A stretch of DNA of 5,016 nucleotides from positions 20,961-25,976 of the forward strand of contig DFBV01000015.1 in assembly GCA_002366755.1 (NCBI GenBank), read 5' to 3'. The notes beneath the pieces were generated by a model, which was not told the DNA's origin, did no database searches, and saw nothing but the letters and a program-made list of their open reading frames with translations. Both the position numbers and the translations under genes were made by a program. How positions within the stretch are numbered: the first letter of the stretch is position 1; each line of letters begins with the position of its first letter. Source of the stretch: Anaerolineales bacterium UBA3071 (GTDB lineage Bacteria > Chloroflexota > Anaerolineae > UBA3071). This document shows, piece after piece, positions 1 to 5,016 of this stretch.

Positions 1-2264
1 CTCACCTGCCCGCGGGCGAGGAAGAATGGCGGCAACCCGGTGACCACCTCCGAAAGTCGCGTCTGCTGTGTGGCCAAGAACTCCAGCAACTTGGCCGTGG
101 CCATCAGACCATCCATGGCAGGCTGAAATAAGGGGAAGATGAAGTTCCCTGTGCCATCTCCCGCCAGGATGACCCCTTCCTGGCAAGCGGCCCTCATCAG
201 CGCGTGGAGGTCATCAACCTTGGTACGCACCACCCTGCCGCCATAGCGGGCAGCGATTTGCTCAAAGACCAATGGCTGATTCACCGGCACGACCAGCACG
301 CCGCCGCCGGCCGCCCGCAAGGCCAGATCAGCCATGACCACACAGGCCAGCACATCCGACAGCCTCTGCCCCCTGTCATCCGTCAGGAAGACCTTCTCCC
401 CGCCCACATCCAGGCGCACACCCAGGTCGGTGCCTAGCACATTCACGATCTTACTCAACTGCTCCAGACCGGCTTCGAACTCCTCCCGCAGCACCGACAT
501 CTTGCTCTCGTCCAGATTGGCATTGAGCGCTACCACATCAACGTTGAGAGCCGAGAGCAGTGAGGGCATCACCAGGACACTGGGTGCGTAGGCGTAGTCC
601 ACTACAATCTTGAATTGCCGCCCGCGGATGGCGTCAGCATTGAGCGCAGCCATGAAGCCTTCGGTGTAACGCTCTACCACTTGCGGTGCATAGTCAATGC
701 TCCCGATGTCATCCATGTAGGCGCGGCGGAAGTCCTCGCGGAAGAAGGCCCTTTCTATCTCCCGCTGGGCTCCTTTGTTCAGGTTCAGGCCATCGCCATC
801 CATGAAGCGGATGTCCACCACTCGCTGATCGTGTGGAGAAAGGCGCACATGCACGCCGGCCACGGCTTCAGTCACTCGGGTGTAGTAGCGTGCGACAGGC
901 AAAGGCATCGTCCGCGTATCCCATACGTTGACGCCGCCGGAGGGGAGCCCGGAGATGATCGCCCGCTTCAGCATGCGGGGGCTGCGGTGCGGACCCCTGT
1001 TGATGACCACCAGCGAGCCTTTGGGCAATGCGGCGGAGAATGCTGCCCCCAGCTTGGCCGCGAACTCCGGGGTCAGATCCACGTTGACGATCCCCGTGAC
1101 GCCGAAACGCCCGAAAAGCACTTTGCGTCCCTGCCGCCCCCAGACGATGCTCGACTTCACCGTGGCTCCCGGCTCCACTTCCTTGCCCGGCCAGATCTTG
1201 ACATTGGGGTGAATAATCGCCTGTTCGCCCACCACGCAGTTGTCGCCGATGACCACCCCCTCAAAGATAGCCGTCTTGGCCTTGATGCTGCACTGGCGGC
1301 CGATGATGGCCCCCTCTACCTCGGCTGCCTCGCCGATGTAGGAGTTGCGCCACACAATGCTGCGCTCGAGGCGCGCTCGATTGTCAACGATGGTATAGTC
1401 GCGCACCACTGTGGGGCCGTGGATGATCACCCCGCCCTTGATCTTCACTTCGTCGCCCAGGTAGATGGGGCCATACAGTTGCGCGTCTGGCGCAATCTCC
1501 ACACCCTCGCCAGTCCAAATGCGGCCGCCGATATGCTGACCTAGTTCGCCAAGGTGCACACGGCCCTGCAACAGGTCACTGCAAGCACGCATGTACTCCT
1601 GGTGATTGCCGATGTCACACCAGTACCCTTCCGCCACGCAGCCGAACAGTGGGGCGCCCCGTTCCAGAAGCTGCGGAAAGACCTGCTGGCTCCAGTCGTA
1701 GGGCTCTCCTTCGGGGATCAGATCCAACACCTCCGGCTGCAACACGTAGATGCCGGTATTCACCTGGTCGGAGATCACCTCGCCCCAGCTTGGCTTTTCC
1801 AGGAAGCGAATGATGTGGCCGTCACTGTCGGTGATAATCACGCCATACTCCAGCGGACTGGGCACTCGGTAGAGGGCCAGGGTAGCCAGGGCACCCTTCT
1901 CTTCGTGGAAGGCGATGATCTTGCCAAGATCGAAGTCGGTCAGCGCGTCGCTGCTGACGACGATGAAAGGCTCGTCCAGATGCTCCCGTGCGTTCCTCAC
2001 GCTGCCCGCCGTGCCCAGCGGCACCTCCTCGGCAGCGTAGGTGATGTCCAGCCCCATCTGTCGACCGTCGCCGAAATAATCCTGGATCACGTTAGCGCGG
2101 TACTGTACGGTGGCGACTACCTCGGTGATCCCGTGCCGCTTCACCAGTTCCAGAATATGCGCCATCACGGGCTTGTTGACCACCGGCACCATTGGCTTCG
2201 GACGCCCGCTGGTCAGCGGCCGCAACCGCGACCCCTGCCCCCCGGCCATAACCACAGCTTTCAT
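1..2264 (-). CDS. Sugar-1-phosphate nucleotidyltransferase / phosphomannomutase-like fusion (mannose-1-phosphate guanylyltransferase type), 3' end outside window
   Basis: The frame is open without a stop for 754 codons from the ATG at 2264 to the window edge. Fused proteins of this kind are usually somewhat over 800 residues, so roughly the last 80 are probably missing. Residues 1-235 form a nucleotidyltransferase domain: GGQGSRLRPLT (8-18) followed by PKPMVPV (22-28) is the nucleotide-binding signature, SSDALTD (104-110) carries the likely metal-binding Asp106, and EKP (156-158), NTGIYV (169-174) and WCDIGN (215-220) are the usual later motifs. Residues about 257-375 are a left-handed beta-helix of hexapeptide repeats. 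Residues about 395-754 resemble phosphomannomutase/phosphoglucomutase, but the catalytic loops are degenerate (see findings). The expected reaction is NTP + sugar-1-phosphate to NDP-sugar + PPi in the cytosol, most likely giving GDP-mannose for envelope glycans. Nucleotide and sugar specificity cannot be read from sequence; a glucose-1-phosphate enzyme is the main alternative. It is transcribed divergently from yqeY. Confidence 0.88.
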   Translation of the reverse strand, partial: MKAVVMAGGQGSRLRPLTSGRPKPMVPVVNKPVMAHILELVKRHGITEVVATVQYRANVIQDYFGDGRQMGLDITYAAEEVPLGTAGSVRNAREHLDEPFIVVSSDALTDFDLGKIIAFHEEKGALATLALYRVPSPLEYGVIITDSDGHIIRFLEKPSWGEVISDQVNTGIYVLQPEVLDLIPEGEPYDWSQQVFPQLLERGAPLFGCVAEGYWCDIGNHQEYMRACSDLLQGRVHLGELGQHIGGRIWTGEGVEIAPDAQLYGPIYLGDEVKIKGGVIIHGPTVVRDYTIVDNRARLERSIVWRNSYIGEAAEVEGAIIGRQCSIKAKTAIFEGVVIGDNCVVGEQAIIHPNVKIWPGKEVEPGATVKSSIVWGRQGRKVLFGRFGVTGIVNVDLTPEFAAKLGAAFSAALPKGSLVVINRGPHRSPRMLKRAIISGLPSGGVNVWDTRTMPLPVARYYTRVTEAVAGVHVRLSPHDQRVVDIRFMDGDGLNLNKGAQREIERAFFREDFRRAYMDDIGSIDYAPQVVERYTEGFMAALNADAIRGRQFKIVVDYAYAPSVLVMPSLLSALNVDVVALNANLDESKMSVLREEFEAGLEQLSKIVNVLGTDLGVRLDVGGEKVFLTDDRGQRLSDVLACVVMADLALRAAGGGVLVVPVNQPLVFEQIAARYGGRVVRTKVDDLHALMRAACQEGVILAGDGTGNFIFPLFQPAMDGLMATAKLLEFLATQQTRLSEVVTGLPPFFLARGQV

Positions 2265-2274
2265 CCTCGGGTAT

Positions 2275-2280
2275 CCTCCC
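2275..2280 (-). promoter_or_regulatory. Ribosome binding site of the nucleotidyltransferase fusion gene
   Basis: On the minus strand GGGAGG lies 10 nt before the ATG at 2264. It supports this start, which also places the GGxGxRL signature at the usual distance from the N-terminus. A second GAGG abuts the ATG directly and is too close to serve. Confidence 0.65.
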
Positions 2281-2305
2281 TCATCCCTACCTACTGCGCT
2301 GCACT

Positions 2306-2322
2306 GACCAATCGGATCGGTC
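2306..2322 (-). promoter_or_regulatory. Palindrome in the leader of the fusion gene, near the predicted transcription start
   Basis: On the minus strand GACCGAT-CCG-ATTGGTC forms a 7-bp stem with a 3-nt loop and one G-U wobble, which pairs only in minus-strand RNA. It falls at about +5 to +21 of the predicted transcript. It could be a 5' protective stem-loop or a repressor operator next to the promoter. The symmetry is visible in the sequence; the function is inference. Confidence 0.35.
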
Positions 2323-2333
2323 GTTCATCATAC

Positions 2334-2362
2334 ATTGTAGCATACTTCCCCTCATTTGACAA
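2334..2362 (-). promoter_or_regulatory. Sigma-A/sigma-70 type promoter of the nucleotidyltransferase fusion gene
   Basis: On the minus strand a -35 box TTGTCA (2362-2357) is followed after 17 bp by a -10 box TACAAT (2339-2334). The -10 is preceded by TGC, an extended -10 feature. Transcription would start near 2327 and give a leader of about 63 nt. Box match, spacing and position relative to the ATG all agree. Confidence 0.75.
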
Positions 2363-2448
2363 CCATTTCTGCCAGGTGCCTCGCCCATAGGAGCAAGAAG
2401 GTCTTACAGGTTCATCTCCTCTGCAATTCATGGTGTTCTCACAGACAA

Positions 2449-2464
2449 TCGGCATGACTTGCCG
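2449..2464. repeat. Short inverted repeat TCGGCA-TGACT-TGCCGA
   Basis: Six-bp perfect arms enclose a 5-nt spacer. The right arm overlaps the -35 box of the candidate plus-strand promoter at 2459-2487, so it could be an operator. No T-run follows on either strand, so it does not look like an intrinsic terminator. It is short enough to be chance. Confidence 0.3.
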
Positions 2465-2487
2465 AAGAGCGCATCTCGTGGTAGGAT
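2459..2487 (+). promoter_or_regulatory. Candidate extended -10 promoter facing the structured element
   Basis: TTGCCG (2459-2464), a 17-bp spacer and TAGGAT (2482-2487) match four of six positions in each box with ideal spacing. The -10 is preceded by TGG, an extended -10 element. Transcription would start near 2494, about 14 nt before the closing helix of the folded region at 2508-2636. The perfect 10-bp palindrome CCTGATCAGG (2497-2506) lies just after the predicted start. The match is moderate, so this is a hypothesis. Confidence 0.3.
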
Positions 2488-2507
2488 AGGCTAGTACCTG
2501 ATCAGGG

Positions 2508-2636
2508 TGGTTTTGATATGGTACAGAGTGCCGGAGTCCCCAACTTGTTGGGGATGCAGCACGATGGTCCCGAACAAGTTCGGGAGTCCGGTGCGTCCTG
2601 CAGAGACGGAATCGCTACCCTCACGCATCAAAACCA
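2508..2636 (+). ncRNA. Candidate structured RNA (or palindromic mobile-type element) of about 129 nt
   Basis: The ends TGGTTTTGAT (2508-2517) and ATCAAAACCA (2627-2636) are a perfect 10-bp inverted repeat. Inside it, GGTA (2520-2523) can pair with TACC (2616-2619), and GTGCCGGA (2528-2535) can pair with TCCGGTGC (2587-2594) as eight base pairs, two of them G-U wobbles. Those wobbles pair in plus-strand RNA but become A-C mismatches in minus-strand RNA. The 8-bp helix encloses two hairpins, 2537-2554 and 2568-2585, giving a three-way junction with single-nucleotide linkers on the outer sides and a 13-nt linker between the arms. A further weak hairpin CGTC/GACG (2594-2608) would compete for base 2594. 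I do not recognise a known RNA family and see no U-tract terminator after it. The alternative is a small MITE/REP-like element with 10-bp terminal inverted repeats, although no target-site duplication is visible. Confidence 0.35.
2528..2594. repeat. Inverted pair of near-identical palindromes
   Basis: The left unit centres on TCCCCAACTTGTTGGGGA (2537-2554), the right on TCCCGAACAAGTTCGGGA (2568-2585). Each is itself an inverted repeat with 7-bp arms and a 4-nt loop once the outer T-A pair is counted. Read on the minus strand the right unit becomes TCCCGAACTTGTTCGGGA, so the units are inverted copies. Including flanks, the 27-base arms agree at 22 positions. Within the palindrome the only difference is a C-G pair replaced by G-C, with both sides changed. 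This double-palindrome layout is what REP/BIME-type repeats or paired RNA hairpins look like. Confidence 0.8.
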
Positions 2637-2706
2637 ACGTGACGGACTGCTAGCGGAGATAGAGCCATCATGTGCCGACAGACCGCGGCGTAGCACGGAG
2701 ACAGGC

Positions 2707-2777
2707 TCGTAGTGCGCCACGCAGCGGAGCAGAGTGGCGCTGAACCGCACTCTGCTGCGCTACGTGCGTAACTACGA
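2707..2777. repeat. Long inverted repeat with 30-bp arms upstream of the yqeY promoter
   Basis: The arm 2707-2736 matches the reverse complement of 2748-2777 at 25 of 30 positions, around an 11-bp centre (2737-2747). The inner 13 bp (2724-2736 with 2748-2760) have one mismatch, and the outer 7 bp (TCGTAGT with ACTACGA) are perfect. No T-run follows on either strand, and the yqeY -35 box begins 22 bp after it. It could be an extended hairpin in an upstream transcript, a protein-binding cruciform-like site, or an extragenic palindromic element. The structure is clear; the role is unknown. Confidence 0.8.
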
Positions 2778-2798
2778 ACTCAATGACGAGGACGGAGT

Positions 2799-2826
2799 TT
2801 GACAGCTTGCCCCTTTTGACTACAAT
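2799..2826 (+). promoter_or_regulatory. Sigma-A/sigma-70 type promoter of the yqeY-pgpH unit
   Basis: TTGACA (2799-2804), a perfect -35 consensus, is followed after 16 bp by TACAAT (2821-2826), one base away from the -10 consensus. Transcription would begin near 2833, giving a leader of about 29 nt before the ATG at 2862. The opposing promoter at 2334-2362 has the same -10 hexamer. Confidence 0.8.
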
Positions 2827-2850
2827 CATAGACACAGAAGATGGCACAGC

Positions 2851-2855
2851 AGGAG
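2851..2855 (+). promoter_or_regulatory. Ribosome binding site deciding the yqeY start
   Basis: AGGAG lies 6 nt before the ATG at 2862, ideal spacing. The in-frame ATG at 2841 has no Shine-Dalgarno and would sit only about 8 nt after the predicted transcription start, so 2862 is preferred. Confidence 0.75.
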
Positions 2856-2861
2856 CACAAC

Positions 2862-3323
2862 ATGGATCTGATGGATAGACTGAACGCCGATCTGAGAGAG
2901 GCCATGCGCAGCGGCCACCAGGCGCGCAAGCTGGCTCTCCGCGCCGTGAAGACGGCCATCCGCGAGGCGGAAGTAGCTGGCCAAGAGGCACGGACACTGA
3001 GCGAGCAGGAGATGCTGACTATCATCGCCAAGCAAGCCAAGCAACGCCGGGACGCCATCGTCGAGTTCGAAAAGGGAGGCCGCCAGGACTTGGTGGGGCA
3101 AGAACGCGCCGAGCTGGCGGTGCTAGAATCCTACCTGCCCAAGCAGCTCACGCGGGAGGAGATCGCCGAGAAGGCGAAGCGGGCGATCGCCGAAGTGGGG
3201 GCCACCGGCCCGCGACAGATGGGGCTGGTCATGCGTCCGCTGATGCGGGAACTACGCGGCCTGGCCGATGGCAAGCTGGTCAACCAGGTCGTCCAAGAGT
3301 TGCTGCGCGAACCCTCCCAGTGA
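2862..3323 (+). CDS. yqeY: GatB/YqeY domain-containing protein
   Basis: The product has 153 residues, close to the usual 145-155 of YqeY proteins, and consists of that one domain. The N-terminal helical half starts with LMDRLNADLREAM (3-15) and includes the family-typical KQRRDAIVEFEKGGRQDL (60-77) and ESYLPKQL (89-96). The C-terminal half carries MGLVM (120-124) and DGKLVN (136-141), typical of the GatB/YqeY tail domain. YqeY is related to the C-terminal domain of the GatB subunit of the tRNA-dependent amidotransferase; stand-alone YqeY is often assumed to touch tRNA metabolism, but its function is not settled. There is no signal peptide or membrane segment, so it should be cytosolic. The start at 2862 is chosen over the in-frame ATG at 2841 because of AGGAG six bases upstream. 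The pgpH gene follows 86 bp downstream on the same strand with no evident terminator between. Confidence 0.93.
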   Translation: MDLMDRLNADLREAMRSGHQARKLALRAVKTAIREAEVAGQEARTLSEQEMLTIIAKQAKQRRDAIVEFEKGGRQDLVGQERAELAVLESYLPKQLTREEIAEKAKRAIAEVGATGPRQMGLVMRPLMRELRGLADGKLVNQVVQELLREPSQ

Positions 3324-3409
3324 CGACACACCAGTAGAAACGTCCACCCTGCCGAGGGCTGCAGCGATGGAGGCAGCTTGCGGGAGGCTGACTGAGCGGA
3401 CACGCGACC
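3324..3409 (+). other. yqeY-pgpH spacer with an out-of-place GGGAGG
   Basis: This 86-bp gap shows no promoter boxes and no hairpin followed by a T-run, so read-through from yqeY to pgpH is likely. GGGAGG at 3382-3387 is the best Shine-Dalgarno match here but lies 22 nt from the ATG at 3410. It is 4 nt from an in-frame CTG at 3392, which would add six residues. GCTGC (3358-3362) and GCAGC (3373-3377) could form a weak stem. Confidence 0.5.
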
Positions 3410-5016
3410 ATGAGCATTGAAGGGATCGTAGAGGAAAGCATCCGCCCGCTGGAGGCGGTGCGGCCGCGCATCTCCTGGCGTGAGAGACTGCCGGGGATGC
3501 TCTTCGGCCTGCTGTTTGCCTTCGCCGCCATCCTCATCCTCACGCTACGCTTCGTCGCCTCGGATCGCATCGCTCTGCAACCCGACGACGTCAGTCCGGT
3601 GGACATCCGCGCCCCGCGTGCCCACCACTACATCAGCGAACTGCTCACAGGGGAGGCTCGCCGGAGCGCCGAGGCAGCCGTGCCCGATGAGTATGACCCT
3701 CCACAAACAAAGATCCGCCATCAGCAAGTAGCGCGGGCACGGGAGGTGCTGGACTACATCGGTTCCGTGCGGTCCGACGCTTACGCCTCTATCGAGGATC
3801 AGATCGCGTGGATCAAAGCCATCCCCGACGTTGCCCTCTCCGCCGAAGCGATCAGCCAGACGCTGAGCCTTGGCGACGAAGCATGGCTGCGCGTGACCGG
3901 CGAGGTGCCACTTGTGGTCAACCGGGCCATGCGGGAAGAGATCCGGGAACACCAACTGGCCCTGGCCCGCCGCCGTGTGGAGAGCATGATCGGTCTGCAG
4001 GTCGAGCTCTCGGACGAGGAACTGGAAGTCGTCGGCGTTCTAGCCAAAGCGCTACTGCAGCCCAACACCTTCTACAACGCAGAGAAGACCGAAGCAGCCC
4101 AGCAAGCCGCTCGGGAAGCGGTCGAACCCGTGGCGGTCTCTTTCGCCAGTGGAGAGATCATCGTGCGCGCGGGCGACATCGTGGACGAGTTGGATGTAGA
4201 GGCATTGGAGCAACTGGGGCTGTACCAGGCAGCCTGGGATTGGTGGCAGGTCGGCGGCACAGCCCTCTTCGTTCTGGCGCTCACGGCGCTTATCTGGCTG
4301 TACCTTTTCTCCTTCGCCACGGAGTTCTGGACACAACGCCACTGGCCACCGCTGCTGTCGCTGCTGATGATCACCTTCCTGCTGCTGGCAAAGTTGATGC
4401 TTCCGTTGCACACTATCCTGCCCTATTTCTTCCCGCTGGCCACGCTGGCCATGCTGATGGGCTCCCTTTTTGACCTCCGCCTGGCGACCCTGATCACCCT
4501 TTGCTTCGGACTGCTGGCAGGCTACCTCACCGAGGGAGCCCCGGAGATCGTCACTTACGGTGTCGTTGGAGCGCTCGTGGGCGCGTATACCTTGGGCCGG
4601 GGGGAGCGGCTCAGCAACTTCGCCCGGGCGGGCGGCTTCGTGGCGCTATCCAACGTGATCGTGCTGGCTGCCTTCCGGCTGCCCGAGCACGATCTCGACC
4701 TGATGGGCATCCTTGAACTGAGCAGCGCAGCAGTGGCCAACGGCGTGCTAGCCGCTAGCCTCACCTTGCTGGGCTTCTTCTTCCTGGGAGCCCTCTTCGG
4801 CGTCACCACCTCCCTGCAACTGATAGAGCTCTCCCGCCCCACTCACCCGCTGTTGCGGCAGCTCGTCCTCAAGGCCCCTGGCACGTACCACCACTCCATC
4901 CTCATCAGCAACCTGGCAGAGCGAGCGGCCAGTGCTATCGGCGCCGATGGCTCCTTGGCCCGCGTGGGTGCCTTCTATCACGACATCGGGAAGATCGTTC
5001 GCCCGCACTTCTTCAT
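3410..5016 (+). CDS. pgpH: 7TM-HD family cyclic-di-AMP phosphodiesterase (PgpH/YqfF type), C-terminus outside window
   Basis: The frame runs open for 535 codons to the right edge; family members are about 700 residues or more, so most of the HD domain is cut off. Architecture as seen: a short cytosolic N-terminus, a membrane segment at about 29-46, an extracytoplasmic domain of about 235 residues in the position of the 7TMR-HDED sensor domain, then seven hydrophobic segments at about 284-302, 313-331, 336-354, 358-373, 379-393, 407-422 and 440-464. The cytosolic HD domain follows, with APGTYHHS (489-496) and HDIGK (524-528). His495 and His524 are 29 residues apart, as I recall for the first two metal-ligand histidines of Listeria PgpH. 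Known members hydrolyse c-di-AMP to pApA and affect osmotic and cell-wall homeostasis. ATG 3410 is the only good start; an in-frame stop lies at 3389-3391. The ribosome site is weak (GGA nine bases upstream). Probably co-transcribed with yqeY. Confidence 0.92.
   Translation, partial: MSIEGIVEESIRPLEAVRPRISWRERLPGMLFGLLFAFAAILILTLRFVASDRIALQPDDVSPVDIRAPRAHHYISELLTGEARRSAEAAVPDEYDPPQTKIRHQQVARAREVLDYIGSVRSDAYASIEDQIAWIKAIPDVALSAEAISQTLSLGDEAWLRVTGEVPLVVNRAMREEIREHQLALARRRVESMIGLQVELSDEELEVVGVLAKALLQPNTFYNAEKTEAAQQAAREAVEPVAVSFASGEIIVRAGDIVDELDVEALEQLGLYQAAWDWWQVGGTALFVLALTALIWLYLFSFATEFWTQRHWPPLLSLLMITFLLLAKLMLPLHTILPYFFPLATLAMLMGSLFDLRLATLITLCFGLLAGYLTEGAPEIVTYGVVGALVGAYTLGRGERLSNFARAGGFVALSNVIVLAAFRLPEHDLDLMGILELSSAAVANGVLAASLTLLGFFFLGALFGVTTSLQLIELSRPTHPLLRQLVLKAPGTYHHSILISNLAERAASAIGADGSLARVGAFYHDIGKIVRPHFF

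Larger units (their letters stand above)
2365..2798. other. Divergent intergenic region without a convincing protein gene
   Basis: Between the two divergent promoters about 430 bp remain. The stretch 2365-2448 shows nothing I can name. From 2449 on, the space is taken up by inverted repeats listed separately, plus 2637-2706, which is featureless. Open frames here (for example 2518-2712 plus) run straight through the palindromes, lack a Shine-Dalgarno and resemble no family. Confidence 0.6.

Noticed and set aside
615..1544. 309-codon open frame on the plus strand
   Set aside because: It lies antisense to the beta-helix and mutase part of the fusion gene, whose motifs are unmistakable. High GC leaves the opposite strand open. 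The translation has no recognisable family.
1554..2390. 278-codon open frame on the plus strand
   Set aside because: Antisense to the nucleotidyltransferase domain and extending through its promoter; no Shine-Dalgarno and no family resemblance.
2497..2524. Resemblance of GGGTGG near a GGTAC to T-box leader sequence
   Set aside because: The conserved T-box sequence and antiterminator are not present as a continuous element, and yqeY is not a typical T-box target.
2537..2585. Hairpins read as intrinsic terminators
   Set aside because: Neither is followed by a T-run on either strand, and the flanking genes diverge, so no gene ends here.
2518..2712. 64-codon plus-strand open frame in the intergenic region
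   Set aside because: It reads through the double palindrome, has no ribosome binding site and no family resemblance. The palindromes explain the sequence better.
2508..2777. CRISPR array
   Set aside because: The repeats are inverted rather than direct, occur only in pairs and have no regular spacers.
2841..2861. Seven-codon N-terminal extension of yqeY from ATG 2841
   Set aside because: No Shine-Dalgarno and almost no leader. The ATG at 2862 has AGGAG at ideal spacing and fits the family's N-terminus.
3808..4473. 221-codon plus-strand open frame
   Set aside because: Out-of-frame shadow of pgpH. The translation is Arg/Gly-rich and lacks any domain, while the pgpH frame shows the expected membrane segments and HD motif.

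Overview
The window looks like a chromosomal segment from a GC-rich bacterium, possibly a member of the Chloroflexota (Anaerolineae-like). This guess rests on the fused NDP-sugar pyrophosphorylase / phosphomannomutase-like gene, the base composition and the yqeY-pgpH arrangement; no marker gene here proves it. Three protein genes are present, two of them cut by the window edges. Good sigma-A/sigma-70 type promoters can be read for both transcription directions.

Layout: (1) 1-2264, minus strand: the first 754 residues of a sugar-nucleotide enzyme with an N-terminal nucleotidyltransferase, a left-handed beta-helix and a C-terminal phosphohexomutase-like region whose catalytic motifs look eroded. 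It has its own promoter (TTGTCA-17-TACAAT), a leader of about 63 nt with a small palindrome near the start of the transcript, and a Shine-Dalgarno. (2) 2265-2861: a divergent intergenic region of about 600 bp that is unusually rich in inverted repeats and holds no convincing protein gene. (3) 2862-3323, plus strand: yqeY (GatB/YqeY domain, 153 aa), driven by TTGACA-16-TACAAT. (4) 3410 to the right edge, plus strand: the first 535 residues of a PgpH/YqfF-type 7TM-HD cyclic-di-AMP phosphodiesterase, ending just after its HDIGK motif. It probably shares a transcript with yqeY.

The least explained part is 2449-2777. At 2508-2636 the sequence can fold into a closed three-way structure: a 10-bp closing helix, a 4-bp inner helix, an 8-bp helix containing two G-U wobbles that pair only in plus-strand RNA, and two hairpins capped by CUUG or CAAG. 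The two hairpins are diverged inverted copies of each other and differ by a compensated base pair. A candidate extended -10 promoter lies just upstream. Some 70 bp downstream there is a separate inverted repeat with 30-bp arms (25/30 matching), which ends about 20 bp before the yqeY promoter. Since both flanking genes start, rather than end, at this region, these structures are not expected to be the terminators of either gene. An unannotated structured RNA or a REP/MITE-like palindromic element are the two main readings.

Functionally, the left gene points to sugar-nucleotide supply for cell-envelope glycans, and the right operon to c-di-AMP turnover together with a translation-associated small protein. 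The two sides are divergent and show no direct pathway link.
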